In this document: piece after piece, positions 18,230 to 28,450 of the stretch | How positions within the stretch are numbered: position 1 is the stretch's first letter | Layout: the number at the start of each line of letters is the position of its first letter | NCBI RefSeq assembly: GCF_033958435.1 | Contig: NC_134158.1 | Span: forward strand, 8,079,837-8,143,836 | Length of the DNA: 64,000 bases | Source of the DNA: Carettochelys insculpta | Lineage: Eukaryota > Chordata > Testudines > Carettochelyidae | Reading direction: 5' to 3' | Translations under genes and position numbers: made by a program | The notes under the pieces: model-generated | What the model saw: the letters and a program-made list of their open reading frames with translations, nothing else | What the model was told of the DNA's origin: nothing | Database searches by the model: none

Positions 18230-18628
18230 CTGTGGGGGCACGTTAATGAGCAGGTTCAAATATGCAGCACCTCATTAGCATAATGGCGGCCACGGCAATT
18301 CCAAAGTGCGACTTTTCGAATCGTGTGCTGCCCGTGGAGACGGGAACCTTCCAAAAAGACCCCCCCGCCAGTTTTCGAAAGCCTCTTTTTCCTACCTGGT
18401 GTTAGGAAAAAGGGGCTTTTGAAAACTGGCGGGGGGGGTCCTTTCAGAAGCTCCCTGTCTCCATAGGTGGCGCGCGATTCGAAAAGCCGCACTTGCAAAT
18501 CGCCGCAGCCACCATTATGCTAATGAGGTGCTGCATATTCACAGCAGCACCTCATTAGCATCTTTCGAACCCGCTCATTAACATGCCCCTTCCGAAAGGA
18601 AGGGGCTTGTGTAGACACAGGGCTACTG
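18230..18628. mobile_element. Long fold-back element
   Basis: Bases about 18261-18395 and 18403-18534 are imperfect inverted arms of roughly 135 bases, meeting at a short loop near 18399. Each arm carries GCAGCACCTCATTAGCAT and CGAATCG/CGATTCG text. The right end TGTGTAGACACAGGG relates it to the GTCTACAC MITEs. Confidence 0.65.
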
Positions 18629-18814
18629 GTTTTAGGTCTGTGTGTTTACATTTATAGCCCAATTTAGCACATTCCGCCCATTTATTTTCTTACGTGCGCC
18701 GATTTTTTTTTCCATATGAACAAAACCAAAATTTCCACCCGTTTGGGTTCCATTCGACAGGCTGGGGGGCCAAGTTAACAGGTTTGCTCGCCCCTGCTCT
18801 AGATCGAAACAAAA

Positions 18815-18890
18815 AAACAGTCAAGTAGCGCTTTAAAGACTAACAAAATCATTTTGTTAAAGTGCTACTTGACGGCTTTTTTGTTTTGCA
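18815..18890. mobile_element. PLE tail fragment, fold-back
   Basis: CAAGTAGCGCTTTAAAGAC faces GTTAAAGTGCTACTTGAC around 18850, the two ends of the PLE-tail variant seen at 29090 and 58745. Confidence 0.5.
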
Positions 18891-18934
18891 AGAATACAGA
18901 CTCCCGCAGCTGTCTCTCTGCCACTGCTCTAGAT

Positions 18935-19260
18935 CAGTGTTTCTGAACCTTTTTTAATATAAAACACCCCTTTTAAAAAATTTACAGGTACCCCCAGGCT
19001 TTGCTTGCATACCCCTAAGGGAACACATGCCGCCGGTTGAGACACACGGTCCTAAAGCAATCTGAGGCCTTGAGACAAGTGCTGGCCAACCTTTGCAGAT
19101 TGCTGTACCTGTTGCAGGAGTCAGATTGGTTTTTGCATCCCACCGAGTCACACCTCACTGAAAAATGACTGACTTGCAAAATCGGGGGACCACATCGGGA
19201 TATATGGGATCCTCGCCTCTGGAGACGCTCTTCCATGTCGGGGGCTTCTTGGTGATGGAG
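18935..19260. mobile_element. Probable hAT-like fragment
   Basis: Starts CAGTGTTTCTGAACC followed by TTTTTTAATATAAAACACCCC, a terminus common to hAT elements in amniotes. The right boundary is uncertain. Confidence 0.35.
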
Positions 19261-19264
19261 GCTG

Positions 19265-19730
19265 CTGCCCTATGGTGAGGCGCTGGGAATGGGGCCTCCC
19301 GATGGGGGCAGCAGAAGATGAGGGCTTGGCAACCTCTTGGTGGGTGTGTGTCCTGAGAATAGGAGCTTCACAGCCTCCCAGTGGGTGGCAGGCAGGCAGC
19401 TACCCACGGAGGAACTGCCCCACAGCAGGAGCTGCCTCACTGAGGCATGGGGTGCCAGGGAACAGGGCAGCCATCCAATGGGGGGGCTCCCTGCCTTTGG
19501 GAGCTTCTCCCCCTAGGTGTGGGGCCCCAGGGAACAAGGCAGCTGCCCTATGGCAGAGCTTGCAGTCAGTGGGGGCTGGCACCTTGGGATGCCAAGGAAT
19601 GGGGCAGCTTCCCTACAGAGGAGCTCCCTGGCAGTGGGGGTGCGGCCCTGAGGCAGCTGCCCGGCAGTGGGGCTCCCTGGCAGCAGAGGCTGCCCCTGAG
19701 ACACGGGGTGCTGGGGAACAGAGCCCCACA
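19265..19730. repeat. GGGGCAGCTGCC-rich segment, inverted relative of 62090-62480
   Basis: Degenerate units built round GGCAGCTGCCC and GGGGAACAGGGCAG. The complement of the same phrases fills 62090-62480. It probably belongs to a dispersed element rather than a gene, although several frames stay open. Confidence 0.45.
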
Positions 19731-20037
19731 AAATAGGGGGCAATTTCCCTGCTTTCTTGGAAGAGTCTGCGAGCCAGCTGAAATAAGGGCCTGCCCCCGG
19801 GAGAAATGGGGTGGAGGCACAAATCTGCCAAGCAACCACTACTGAAAACTTGCTGACTTCCTCCCCCGCGTCTTAGCCACTGAACGACTCGGGCTAGGAA
19901 TGCTGTACCTGCATTTCAGCAGTTGGAACAAGTCGGCGTCTGAATGAACTTTTCGATTGTACCGCCTGGATGGGCATTTTTTACGGAGCCTGTTGCAACC
20001 GGAGGCCAGTCTCTAGAGGAGCTGACGCACCCCCTGG

Positions 20038-20460
20038 ATAGGGTGACCGTCCGTGCCGGTTTCGGCGGGACAGCTCCGTATTTGGGATGCCAGGATGGCG
20101 TCTGGATGTATTTTGCCAAAGGGGCTAATTGCCCCGTATTTTCAGGCGGCTTCTGCCTGCTTCCCCCGGCCGGGGGAGCTGGGAACCAGATCGCATGGTG
20201 GCTTGGCTGCCCCCCCAGCTTCCTGTGGCTGGGGGAGCCGGAGCTGGACCTGCGCAGCAGCGTAGCTGCTTTCCCCAGCTCCCCCACCGTGGCATGGCTG
20301 ACCCCCAGCTTTTCCCAGCTGGGGGAGGCAGGAGCCGGAGCACCAGCACGGTGACCCCCCCCCAGCTGGTGGAAGCCAGGAGCTCCAGCGGCAGGGTCAC
20401 AGCCCCCACAGGGCAGCTGCCTCCTGACTCCCAGACAGGGTGATCATCTGTCCCCTTTTG
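20038..20460. repeat. AGGGTGACCR-headed repeat fragments
   Basis: AGGGTGACCGTCCGTGCC at 20041 and AGGGTGATCATCTGTCCCC at 20437 are two heads of the family whose copy at 61995 has inverted ends. The interior is degenerate CCCAGCTGGGGGA sequence. Confidence 0.4.
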
Positions 20461-20640
20461 GCCAGGACAGCATCATTGCCCTCATCCTGTACCTGGGTGG
20501 GGGAGATACGGTCAGAGCTCGGTGTACCCCCAAGGGTGCTCGGCCCCCTGGCTGACAAGCGCTGCTCTAGATGAACAGTACCAGCGAGGAAGCCGAGAGT
20601 GGGCCATTCTGTTCGTGATGTAAGAGTTTGCATGTTACTG

Positions 20641-21003
20641 AAGAGGAACTTTCACACCAGGCTGGAAAGAGAGGCTGCGGAATCCGCTTTTATATTCAAA
20701 TTCGGCACATTAACACGTGGTTTCACCCAGGATGGGAATGTTCTGAGTCACCAGAGGGGCTCATTTGCATACTTGGCTCAATCTAGTTCTTGACCTTCCC
20801 CTCCACTCTCTGATTTGCTCACCTTGATTGTTTTGTTCTCGTTTGTCCTCCTGGATTACTGGTTTTGGTTCTCTGTGCCTTAAATCTTGAGTCTGTTCTG
20901 GTCTGGCCGTGGGCTGAAGAAGTGGGTCTGTCCCACGAAAGCTCATCACCTAATAAATGATTTGGTTCGGCTTTAAAGTGCTACTGGGCGGCTTTTTTGC
21001 TCC
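20641..21003 (+). mobile_element. Penelope-like 3' end
   Basis: A frame reading FHTRLEREAAESAFIFKFGTL corresponds to KYQMEREISELQFICKFDSI in the PLE at 45.2 kb. The untranslated tail follows: GAAGAAGTGGGTCTGTCCCA, CATCACCTAATAAATGA, AAAGTGCTACTGGG. Confidence 0.65.
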
Positions 21004-21465
21004 AGATGAGCATCAGCGAGGTGGCCCTGTCAGTCTGCATCTTCAAAACCAACCAGAAGTCCTGAGGCACCTTAGAGACTACGAGATATTTTGGAGCATC
21101 AGCTTTCGTGGGCAAAGACCCGCTTGGTCAGATGCAAGAGTTGCGGGGTGGGGGTGGGTTCAGAGGGGTATTTAAAGAGTGGGGTCGCAGGAAAAGGGAG
21201 GACCAGAGCCGACCAGGTCTATTCAGCAGGGTGGAAATGGCCCAGTATCAACAGCACTTATCAAAAGAGGAGAAAACAAGTCAGCTCAGACAGGGGGTTG
21301 TGAGCCATTGTCTGCGCCTCATGGGGACGCTGCTTTTGTAAACTGCGAGCCACGCCCAGTCTCTGCTTAATCCTCGGCTGATGGAGTCAAATTTGCAAAT
21401 AAATTGCAGCCCAGAGATTTCTCTCTCCCCGTTTGATCTCCGACATGACTTTGTCAGGCCCGCGG
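21003..21465 (-). mobile_element. Penelope-like 3' end, inverted
   Basis: Reverse-oriented copy of the same tail as 45250-45660 (GTTGCGGGGTGGGGGTGGGTT, GGTATTTAAAGAGTGGGGT, GTATCAACAGCACTTATCAAA). It lies tail-to-tail against the copy at 20641-21003. Confidence 0.7.
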
Positions 21466-21529
21466 CCCTTCAATCTGCCCCTGAGTGTCCAGGGAGATGA
21501 GCCTCTAAGGTGCCCCAGGACTTCTGGTG

Positions 21530-21900
21530 GGTTTTGCTCGAGATGAGTCGGCAGCGGCTGGGCCGGGGAAGCCGGATCCTGCCTCGGCTGCCTCTAGAGG
21601 GCTCCGGCTGCAGCTCGGCGCGGCTCGGCGCGGCTCGCTGGTAGCTGCGCTGCCCCGGATGGATACCGGCCCGCGGGCTTCCGGAGCGAGCAAGGGGGCG
21701 GCCCCGCTCCATTGTCAGCCGAGAGCGACCCCCGCACCCGGCCGGATCCAGCCCCGCGCTCCGCACCCGGCCGGATCGGCCCCGAGCCCCATCCGCCGCC
21801 CGCAGGTGAGCGGGGGGCTTGGGGCGGCCGGGCCGGGAAGTGACTCTGCCCCCCCGCCCCCAGAGCTGCTCCCGGGGGGGGTCCCGGCTCCCAGCCCCCC
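21530..21900 (+). promoter_or_regulatory. CpG island and first exon of gene 2
   Basis: Dense CpG sequence ending in a strong donor CCGCAG|GTGAGC, so the exon ends at 21805. An ATG at 21659-21661 opens 49 codons to the donor in phase 0. This frame continues into the next exon as PPVTLEEAAG and stops at 23766-23768, so it is read as an upstream ORF rather than the protein start. Confidence 0.65.
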
Positions 21901-22107
21901 TTCCCTGTCCCCCCCCGAGTGACTGCTGGGGAGAAGGGGGGCAGGAGCCATCCGTGGGGGGGTTCCGGCTCCCAGCCCCCCTTCCCTGTCCCCCCCCGAG
22001 TGACTGCTGGGGAGAAGGGGGGCAGGAGCCATCCGTGGGGGGGTCCCAGCTCCCAGCCCCCCTTCCCTGTCCCCGAGTGACTGCTGGGGAGAAGGGGGGC
22101 AGGAGGT
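21880..22107. repeat. 81-bp minisatellite, nearly three copies
   Basis: Unit starts at about 21881, 21962 and 22043 and contains CTCCCAGCCCCCCTTCCCTG and GAGTGACTGCTGGGGAGAAG. Copies are almost identical, so the expansion is recent. It lies just inside gene 2 intron 1. Confidence 0.85.
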
Positions 22108-22455
22108 TATTCTGGGGCGCTCTCTGGGTGGCGTCTCGCCTGTGACCCATGCCTAGAGGATTCCCCTAGGTCTGGAAAGGAGGCGCTGGACTGGGGGCTT
22201 CCCGCATCTCCCCAGTGTGGCAGGGAGTCAGTGGTGGGAGATGTGGGAGGACAATATTTAGGGAGCTGCCTGTTGCCCAGGTGAGAAAAGGGGAGCCCCT
22301 CACTTTACCACCCCTCCCCAAGCCCATAGCCCAGCCTGCAGACCCTCCAGTTCACCGCCCTCCCACAGGCAGCTGCTGCTGGATTCAGAGTGAGCAGCCT
22401 GGCTCTGCCCATACCCCACCACCCTGCATCTGCCCTCCCCTTCTGCAGGGAGGCC

Positions 22456-22515
22456 CACCAGTGTTCCCTGTAAGCTGAACCCCTCGGCAGCAGTGGCTGT
22501 CCAGCTGGGACCACG
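22456..22515 (+). mobile_element. Short GTTCCCT element, 5' fragment
   Basis: CAGTGTTCCCTGTAAGCTGA, then diverged. A still shorter head is at 24157-24190. Confidence 0.5.
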
Positions 22516-22568
22516 TCACAGTGGGAATCTCTCTGTGCTGGATCTGCTCAGGCCCCTGGGCTGATAGA

Positions 22569-22816
22569 TGAGTTTAAGCCTATGGCGCGGGAAGGGACCT
22601 TCAGAGGTCATTGAGTCAAGCCCCTGTACACACCATAAGGCCTGTTAGGGCCCCTCACTTTTTTCCCCCGCCCCCAAATCTATTTGCTCCCCCTGCAAGG
22701 GATTGAAATTTCACAGGCCTGTGCTCAAACCACTGAGGTAGCCTTCCCCACCAAGGGGCTTGAACCCATGACTCTGGCATTTAGGGTCTCACGCACTACC
22801 CCCTGAGCTAGCTAGG
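22569..22816 (-). mobile_element. tRNA-derived SINE with CR1-like tail
   Basis: On the minus strand the head reads TAGCTCAGGGGGTAGTGCG (A box) and GGGTTCAAGCCCC (B box) with tRNA spacing. The far end (AATGACCTCTGAAGGTCCCTT on minus) matches CR1 3' tails. This is the plan of the turtle tRNA-Lys SINE family. Confidence 0.7.
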
Positions 22817-23717
22817 CTGTGTGTCTAAGCTTCCCCATGAGCCAGGTGAGGCGTGGAGAGAGGAGACGTCAGTTCTGTCCTCACCCTGTGTTGTCTGCAG
22901 CTCCTTGGCTTCCTTCCCGGGCTCAGAGACTCTGGCCCTGGCAGGATTTAACATTAGGTGGCTTTCGTCCTGGTGGAAGAAACTGGTTTGGCGAAAGTGA
23001 CTCAGGACTCCTCTACTCCAGACGCACAGTGGCAGGTCTGGTGAAGATGCTCAACGCCAGGGATTCCCAACTTTTTCACTAGTGGGGACCCCCGTCACCC
23101 ACGCACCCTGTCTGCAGACCCCCACTCACCCTCCAAACCTGCCTGTCCCCCATCAAAGCCAACCATTGCCACGCCATACACGTCATTCAAGGAAAAAGGA
23201 AACCACTGCATAGATTTCCAGGCAGCCATTCATCTCATGACGGGCAGAGATTGAATTTAAAAGTAATCATGGATTGTAACTTGCACACTTATTGTCTAGG
23301 AGCATTTTTATTTCTCTTTTTTTTTCATGGACCCCCTGCAATACCTCTGTGGACCTCCGGTCAGGAACCACGGCCCTGACTTATTGAGAGAGAGCTGTCA
23401 CGTTGGTACAATAAAATCACCTCCGTGAGTGACAGGAGGTGTGTATAGTCCTGTCCAGACAAGCTGATGGAATTGACAATGTGCCAGGGGCGTGGGGCAC
23501 CTTTTTGAGGGAGGAAGGCAGAGCTGGCGGGGGAGATAGTTAGGGAAGACAAAGCCCCTGGTGCCGGGACATGCAGTCACCCCTAGCGGTAGGAGCACTA
23601 TTCCCGCTTCTTTTCCAAGGAGCCAGCCGCTCGTGGCAGGTGTGACCTGGGAACCAGCTGCAATGGGATCGGTACCGAGGCAGCAGCTACAGGGGATGCG
23701 TGTCGGTGTCGTTACAG

Positions 23718-23840
23718 CCGCCGGTGACGTTAGAAGAGGCAGCTGGTTTGCCATGGAGCCCTGGGTGATGATGGATCCGCGGCAGAGAGCCCTGTACCGG
23801 GACGTCATGCAGGAAAGCTACGAGACCCTGATGTCCCTGG
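23718..23840 (+). CDS. Gene 2 shortened KRAB-A exon
   Basis: Acceptor GTTACAG, donor GTGAGG, 123 nt rather than 127. In frame 0 its first codons read PPVTLEEAA, the ancestral KRAB start, but a 4-nt loss throws that frame to a stop at codon 17. The other frame gives MEPWVMMDPRQRALYRDVMQ to the exon end, starting at ATG 23753 in an excellent context (TTTGCCATGG). The coding part is 23753-23840. Confidence 0.8.
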
Positions 23841-25778
23841 GTGAGGAGAAGTTCCATCTCTCCCTTCTCTTCTCTCTGCCTGGATCTGCTCCTTTCCCCC
23901 CCTCGCCACGTAGACAGGATGTCAGGGATTAAAAAGCCAGGGAGCTGCAGCCGGGCAATATAAATATGAGGGAGCAATTTCTTTCCTGTGCCGCTGGAAT
24001 TCCTGGTATTAAGCCTTTTGTGAATCCTAAGGAGATAACCACAGAGAACCAGGCTGGGCTGATGGCAAAGGACAAACTGAGGAGCTGGTGTAGGATTAAG
24101 GAGCAGCGGGAAATAACCAGGAGCTGGATAAGTGGAAAGGACGCGGGGTTGGACGGAGTGTTCCCTATAAGCTGAGCACGTGGGCTGGGATGGGCTGGAG
24201 AAGCCCCTTCCTTCCTTTTCTCTGGGAAAGTTCAGGTTCCTTCCCCAGCGCACCCCAGTGCAGGGAGTGTCTCATGCCTGGACCCTCTCTCCCTTTGTCC
24301 CCACAGCTGATGGCTTGGTGAGTGACAACGAGGAGGAGGAAGATGCCGATGAAGAGGAGGAGGAGGAGGAAGGCTCCGAGGAGCTGTCACCACGAGCGTC
24401 TCAGAGCCCGGCAGGTTCCGACGCGCAGAAGAAAGTCCAGCCGGGGAAGAAGCACGACAAAGCTACCCAGCACGGCCGGGGCCTGAGGAAGCCCCAGGCG
24501 GCCCAGACTCGCTGCGGGGACTGCAGGAAGAACCTCACGTGCGGGGCGGCGGGGGGGCGCCGGCAGCAGCACGAGCCGTCCAAGGAGCGCCCCAAACCCT
24601 TCCGCTGCCAGGACTGCGGCAAGGGCTTCATCTGGGCCTCCCACCTGGAGCGGCACCGGCGGGTGCACACGGGCGAGCGCCCTTTCCGCTGCCCCGAGTG
24701 CGGCGAGAGCTACAGCCAGAGCTCCCACCTGCTGCAGCACCGCCGCACCCACACCAGCGACCGGCCCCACAAGTGCGGGGACTGCGGGAAACGCTTCGCC
24801 CGGCCCGACGAGCTGGCCGCCCACCAGCAGGGCCACGCGGCCGACAAGCCCCACAAGTGCCAGGACTGCGGCAAGGGCTTCATCTGGGCCTCCCACCTGG
24901 AGCGGCACCGGCGCATCCACACGGGCGAGAAGCCCTTCCAGTGCCCGGAGTGCGGCGAGGCCTTCAGCCAGAGCTCCCACCTGGCCAAGCACCGGCGCAG
25001 CCACACAGGCGAGCGCCCCTACCGCTGCCCGCACTGTGGGAAGAGCTTCTGCCAGGGCTCTGACCTGGCCCGCCACAAACGGACCCACCTGGGCAAAAAG
25101 CCGCTGCGCTGCGGCGACTGCGGGAAATCCTTCCGGGCCGGGCCTGCCCTCTTCCGGCACCAGCGCTCCCACCGGCGGGAACGGGCCCACCGCTGCGGCG
25201 ACTGCGGCAAAGGCTTCGTCTGGGCCTCCCACCTGGAGCGGCACCGGCGCGTCCACACGGGCGAGCGGCCCTTCCCCTGCCCCAGCTGCGGGGAGCGCTT
25301 CGCCCAGAAGGCCCACCTGCTCCAGCACCGCAAGACCCACTCCCCCGACCGGCCCTACAAGTGCGGGGACTGCGGCAAGCGCTTCGGGGACAACGCCGCC
25401 TTCCTGGCCCACCAGGAGGGCCACGCAGCCGAGAAGAACTACAAGTGCCAGGACTGCGGGAAGGGCTTTGCCTGGGCCTCCCACCTGGAGCGGCACCGGC
25501 GCATTCATACGGGGGAGAAGCCCTTCAAGTGCCCCGAGTGCAGCGAGGCCTTCAGCCAGAGCTCCCACCTCACCAAGCACCAGCGCAGCCACTTGGGCAA
25601 GCGGCCCCACCAGTGTAGCGAGTGCGGGAAGGCCTTCGGCCTCACGCTCGACCTCGTCCTCCACCAGCGGACCCACGCGGGCGGGAAGCCCTACAAGTGC
25701 GCCCGGTGTGGGAAGGGCTTCACCCGGCGGGCCAACCTCAGCAAACACCAGAAAAGCCACGGGGAGGAGGAGCCCTGA
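23753..25778 (+). CDS. C2H2 zinc-finger protein with truncated KRAB (gene 2)
   Basis: Probable nuclear DNA-binding regulator. Coding exons 23753-23840 and 24307-25778 give 1560 nt and 519 aa. Residues 1-29 are the C-terminal two-thirds of a KRAB-A box; no B-box exon was found in the 466-nt intron. Then come a very acidic stretch (about 36-54), a basic linker, and 14 intact C2H2 fingers at about 128-514. Fingers 1, 4, 8 and 11 are near-identical (WASHLERHRR; helix WSHR), each followed by a QxHQ or QxHK finger, so the array grew by duplicating a 3-4 finger block. A cysteine pair at about residues 99-102 may be a dead finger. It is paralogous to gene 3, which shares the exon design and WSHR fingers. 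Start choice is discussed under the KRAB exon. Confidence 0.88.
24307..25778 (+). CDS. Gene 2 zinc-finger exon
   Basis: Acceptor TTGTCCCCACAG; completes a split Ala codon and reads ADGLVSDNEEEEDADEE. All 14 fingers keep C2H2 spacing; codons are strongly GC-ending, unlike gene 1. Stop TGA at 25776-25778. Confidence 0.95.
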
Positions 25779-25819
25779 GGGGATGCGTGGCCTGGGCGCT
25801 GAGGGCGCCAAGAGGTGGA

Positions 25820-26830
25820 GTGGGAGAAACGTGACAGTTGGAGGCTCACCATGGGGCAGCAGTGGTACAAATGTGATGTTTGGAGGCTGACAGCCTAGAG
25901 ACAGCACAGATGTGAGGCTTGGCAGCTCACGGGGTGAGGGAACTGTATAAATGTGACCCTGGGATGCCAACGGGGGAATAGTATAAATGTGACACATGGA
26001 GGCCAAAGGCGTGAAGGAACGGTACAAATGTGACCCATGGAAGCTAACTGAGCAGGAGGAACAGTATAAATGGGGCACTCGGGTGCTAACGGAGTGAAGG
26101 GAACAGTATAAATGTGACACAACTCGGGGGGAACACTATAAATGTGACACAGATGCTAACAGTGAAGGGAACAGTATGAATGGGGTACTCGGATGCTAAC
26201 TGGGGGAACAGCATAAATGTAGCACTTGGATGCTAACTGAGTGAGGGGAATGGTATAAAGGTGACACGGGTGCTAACTGAGTGAGGGGAGCCCTATAAAT
26301 GTGACAAGGAGACTGTTGGGATGAGGGAGTGGTATATATGTCACCGATGGAGGCTAAGATGGTGGAGGGGATGGTATAAATGTGATATTCGGATGCTAAC
26401 TGAGTGCGGGGGAAGAGTATAGATGTGATACTTGGATGCTGAGTGGTGGGAAGACTATAAATGTGACACGTAGGAGTCAATGGGGCCAGGAAACAGTATT
26501 AGTGTGACTGACGTGAACCACGGGGGAATAGTATAAATATGACACGTGGAGGCCAATGGGATGAGGGAACAGTATAAATGTGACACTGGGATGCCAACTG
26601 GGGGGGAATGGTATAAATGTGACACATGGGAAGGCCAGTGTGGTGAGGGAACCATATAAACTGGACACTGGGATGCCAACTGGGAGGTGGCGGGTGGGGA
26701 GGAGCTAGTATAAATGTGACACTGGGATGCCAACTGGGGGAAATGGGATATGGGAACAGCATAAATGTGACATTGGGATGCCAACGGTGGGGAGCGGAAT
26801 AGTATGAATGTGACTCCCAGGTAATGGTGT
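25820..26830. repeat. Tandem array GTATAAATGTGACAC, about 20-25 copies
   Basis: Unit of roughly 38-45 bases (GGGAACAGTATAAATGTGAC then ACTCGGATGCTAACTGAGTG) with point changes and small indels, starting about 40 bases after the gene 2 stop. Stray units recur at 27055-27115 and 32265-32395. Confidence 0.85.
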
Positions 26831-26859
26831 GCAGGAACAGGCCACGTGTGACATACAGG

Positions 26860-27020
26860 CACAGGGACAGAGAGAGGTCGCCGGGTTAGGCGGTAGTCTA
26901 ACACTTCATGAAGTGATGCGCTTTCGAGGGGCAGAAGTGGGTCTGCCCCATGAAAGCTCATCACCTAATAAATTATTGTGTTCGTTTTGAAAGGGCTACA
27001 GGACTGCTTTTTTTGTTCTG
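26860..27020. mobile_element. PLE tail, degenerate fold-back
   Basis: GAGAGAGGTCGCCGGGTTAG, then GAAGTGGGTCTGCCCCATGA, TCATCACCTAATAAATTATT and ACAGGACTGCTTTTTTTG. The AATAAA at 26967 is the first canonical poly(A) hexamer downstream of gene 2. Confidence 0.6.
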
Positions 27021-27119
27021 ATAGAGGACCAGTGGGCGGGGGGGGCCGGGGGGGAGGCAATAGAAAGGTGACACTCAGCTGCTAATTGGGGGGGGGGCAG
27101 GTTAAATGTGATACTTGGG

Positions 27120-28005
27120 CATTGCCGCAGCTACTGTGGGAGGCCGAGGCTCACGTAGGGTGCCCGTTTTGGTCACATACATTCCGCGAGGGGGTCACTG
27201 GATGACACAGTCGTTAACACCGGGAGATTCCAGGACGATCCAAGAGGCGTGGCATTTCCAGATGGCTCTGAGAGTGTGTGAATCTCCCCATGAGATACAG
27301 AGCCTGTGAATATCCCTGTGAGACATAGGGCTTCTGGCTCTAGCTAGCAAAAGACCACAAGTGGGATACAGCTGGATTCACAGAGGCTTGGTGGGCTAAT
27401 ACACGGCTGGAATATTGGTACAGAAGGGTACAGCTGGCTCAGGACAAGCAGAGGAAAAAGGAGCTTTAATAACCTTGTGTATTAAAAATGTATTCACTCG
27501 GGCTGAGGTCGAGACAGGAGACAAGGAGACAAACTTGTTGGCAGGTAGAACTTAGCGGCCCCGATTCATGACAGGACGAGGCTGGGTGGAGGATGAGACA
27601 GAAGCTGTATCCATTAGCTGCCCTGGCCAGCTTCCAGTCACCGAGGGAGACAAAAGAAATTTGACCTCCATTTGTTTTGCGGCTCTGCGTAGTGACAATA
27701 GAGGTTTCACTCGAGAAACTGCTGCGCTCGTACCTCTCCACTGAAAGGTACCCAAGATGGTCCAGGCCCTCAGTGGTACTGAGGTCTTTGATTGCAGTGG
27801 AAGTTAGGACCCTCCATGCTGCTGGGGTTCTGGGCTCCCATCTGCAGCGTGAGACAAGCCTCCACTGGGATCATAGCACTGCTGAGCTATCCTTATTGCT
27901 CAGGCTGCAGCAAGGCCATGCCAGGCCTCTGAGTTCCCTGAGGGCCCAGTTCCTTTTCTCACCAGAACCCTGCATGTCTTCCCCAAAGGTCTGTCTTCTC
28001 CTGAG
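27120..28005. other. No feature recognised
   Basis: Moderate-GC sequence without splice-bounded exons or family repeats that I can identify. Confidence 0.35.
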
Positions 28006-28182
28006 CAGGGTTCCCTGTAAGCTGAGTGCTTGGGCAGCTGCCCAGGAGAAATTCAGATGCAGCTCATCTGATTAGCAGAGCACACACAGCCTGTGTTTCT
28101 ACGGGTGGTGCGCACCCACACATGCTCCAATGCACATAAAATTTATTCCACGCATGGATGGAAAAAAAAACTAGCGGGAATG
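28006..28182 (+). mobile_element. Short GTTCCCT element (reference copy)
   Basis: About 177 bp from CAGGGTTCCCTGTAAGCTGA to GGAAAAAAAAACTAGCGGGAA. The ends form inverted repeats (GTTCCCTGTAA / TTAGCGGGAAC-like), as in non-autonomous hAT elements. At least 14 copies lie in this window. Confidence 0.7.
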
Positions 28183-28325
28183 TCCTTCTTGGCCCTTATA
28201 GAAATGTCTGTCTGGTGCATGCAGGAGGTGGGATTCATTTGAAGCCACCTGTGTGATTGGCCTTGCCTTGGAGCATTTTGTGCTGAATTCTCTACCCGCT
28301 GAATCACAGACAATAGTTAATTGGT

Positions 28326-28450
28326 GATAAGTATCAGAGAGGCTGCCGTGTTCGTGTGTATCTTTGAGAACAACAAGAAGTCCTGTTGCATCTTATAGAC
28401 TAACAGATGTTTTGGAGCATTGGCTTTCATGGGCAAAGACCTGCTTGAGT
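28326..28450 (-). mobile_element. PLE tail fragment
   Basis: GTATCAGAGAGGCTGCCGTG, AACAACAAGAAGTCCTGTTG, GGGCAAAGACCTGCTTGAG. Inverted tail orientation. Bases 28610-29085 hold nothing recognised. Confidence 0.6.

Noticed and set aside
19272..20443. Overlapping frames of 100-150 codons at 19.3-20.4 kb
   Set aside because: They are degenerate repeats related to 62.1-62.5 kb and are open on both strands, so they are treated as dispersed-element sequence.
22741..22816. A tRNA gene on the minus strand
   Set aside because: The A and B boxes are good, but the anticodon arm is degenerate and a CR1-like tail follows, so it is a SINE.
24387..26120. 577-codon minus-strand open frame opposite the gene 2 fingers
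   Set aside because: A shadow of GC-rich finger codons; it has no domain and runs on into the tandem array.
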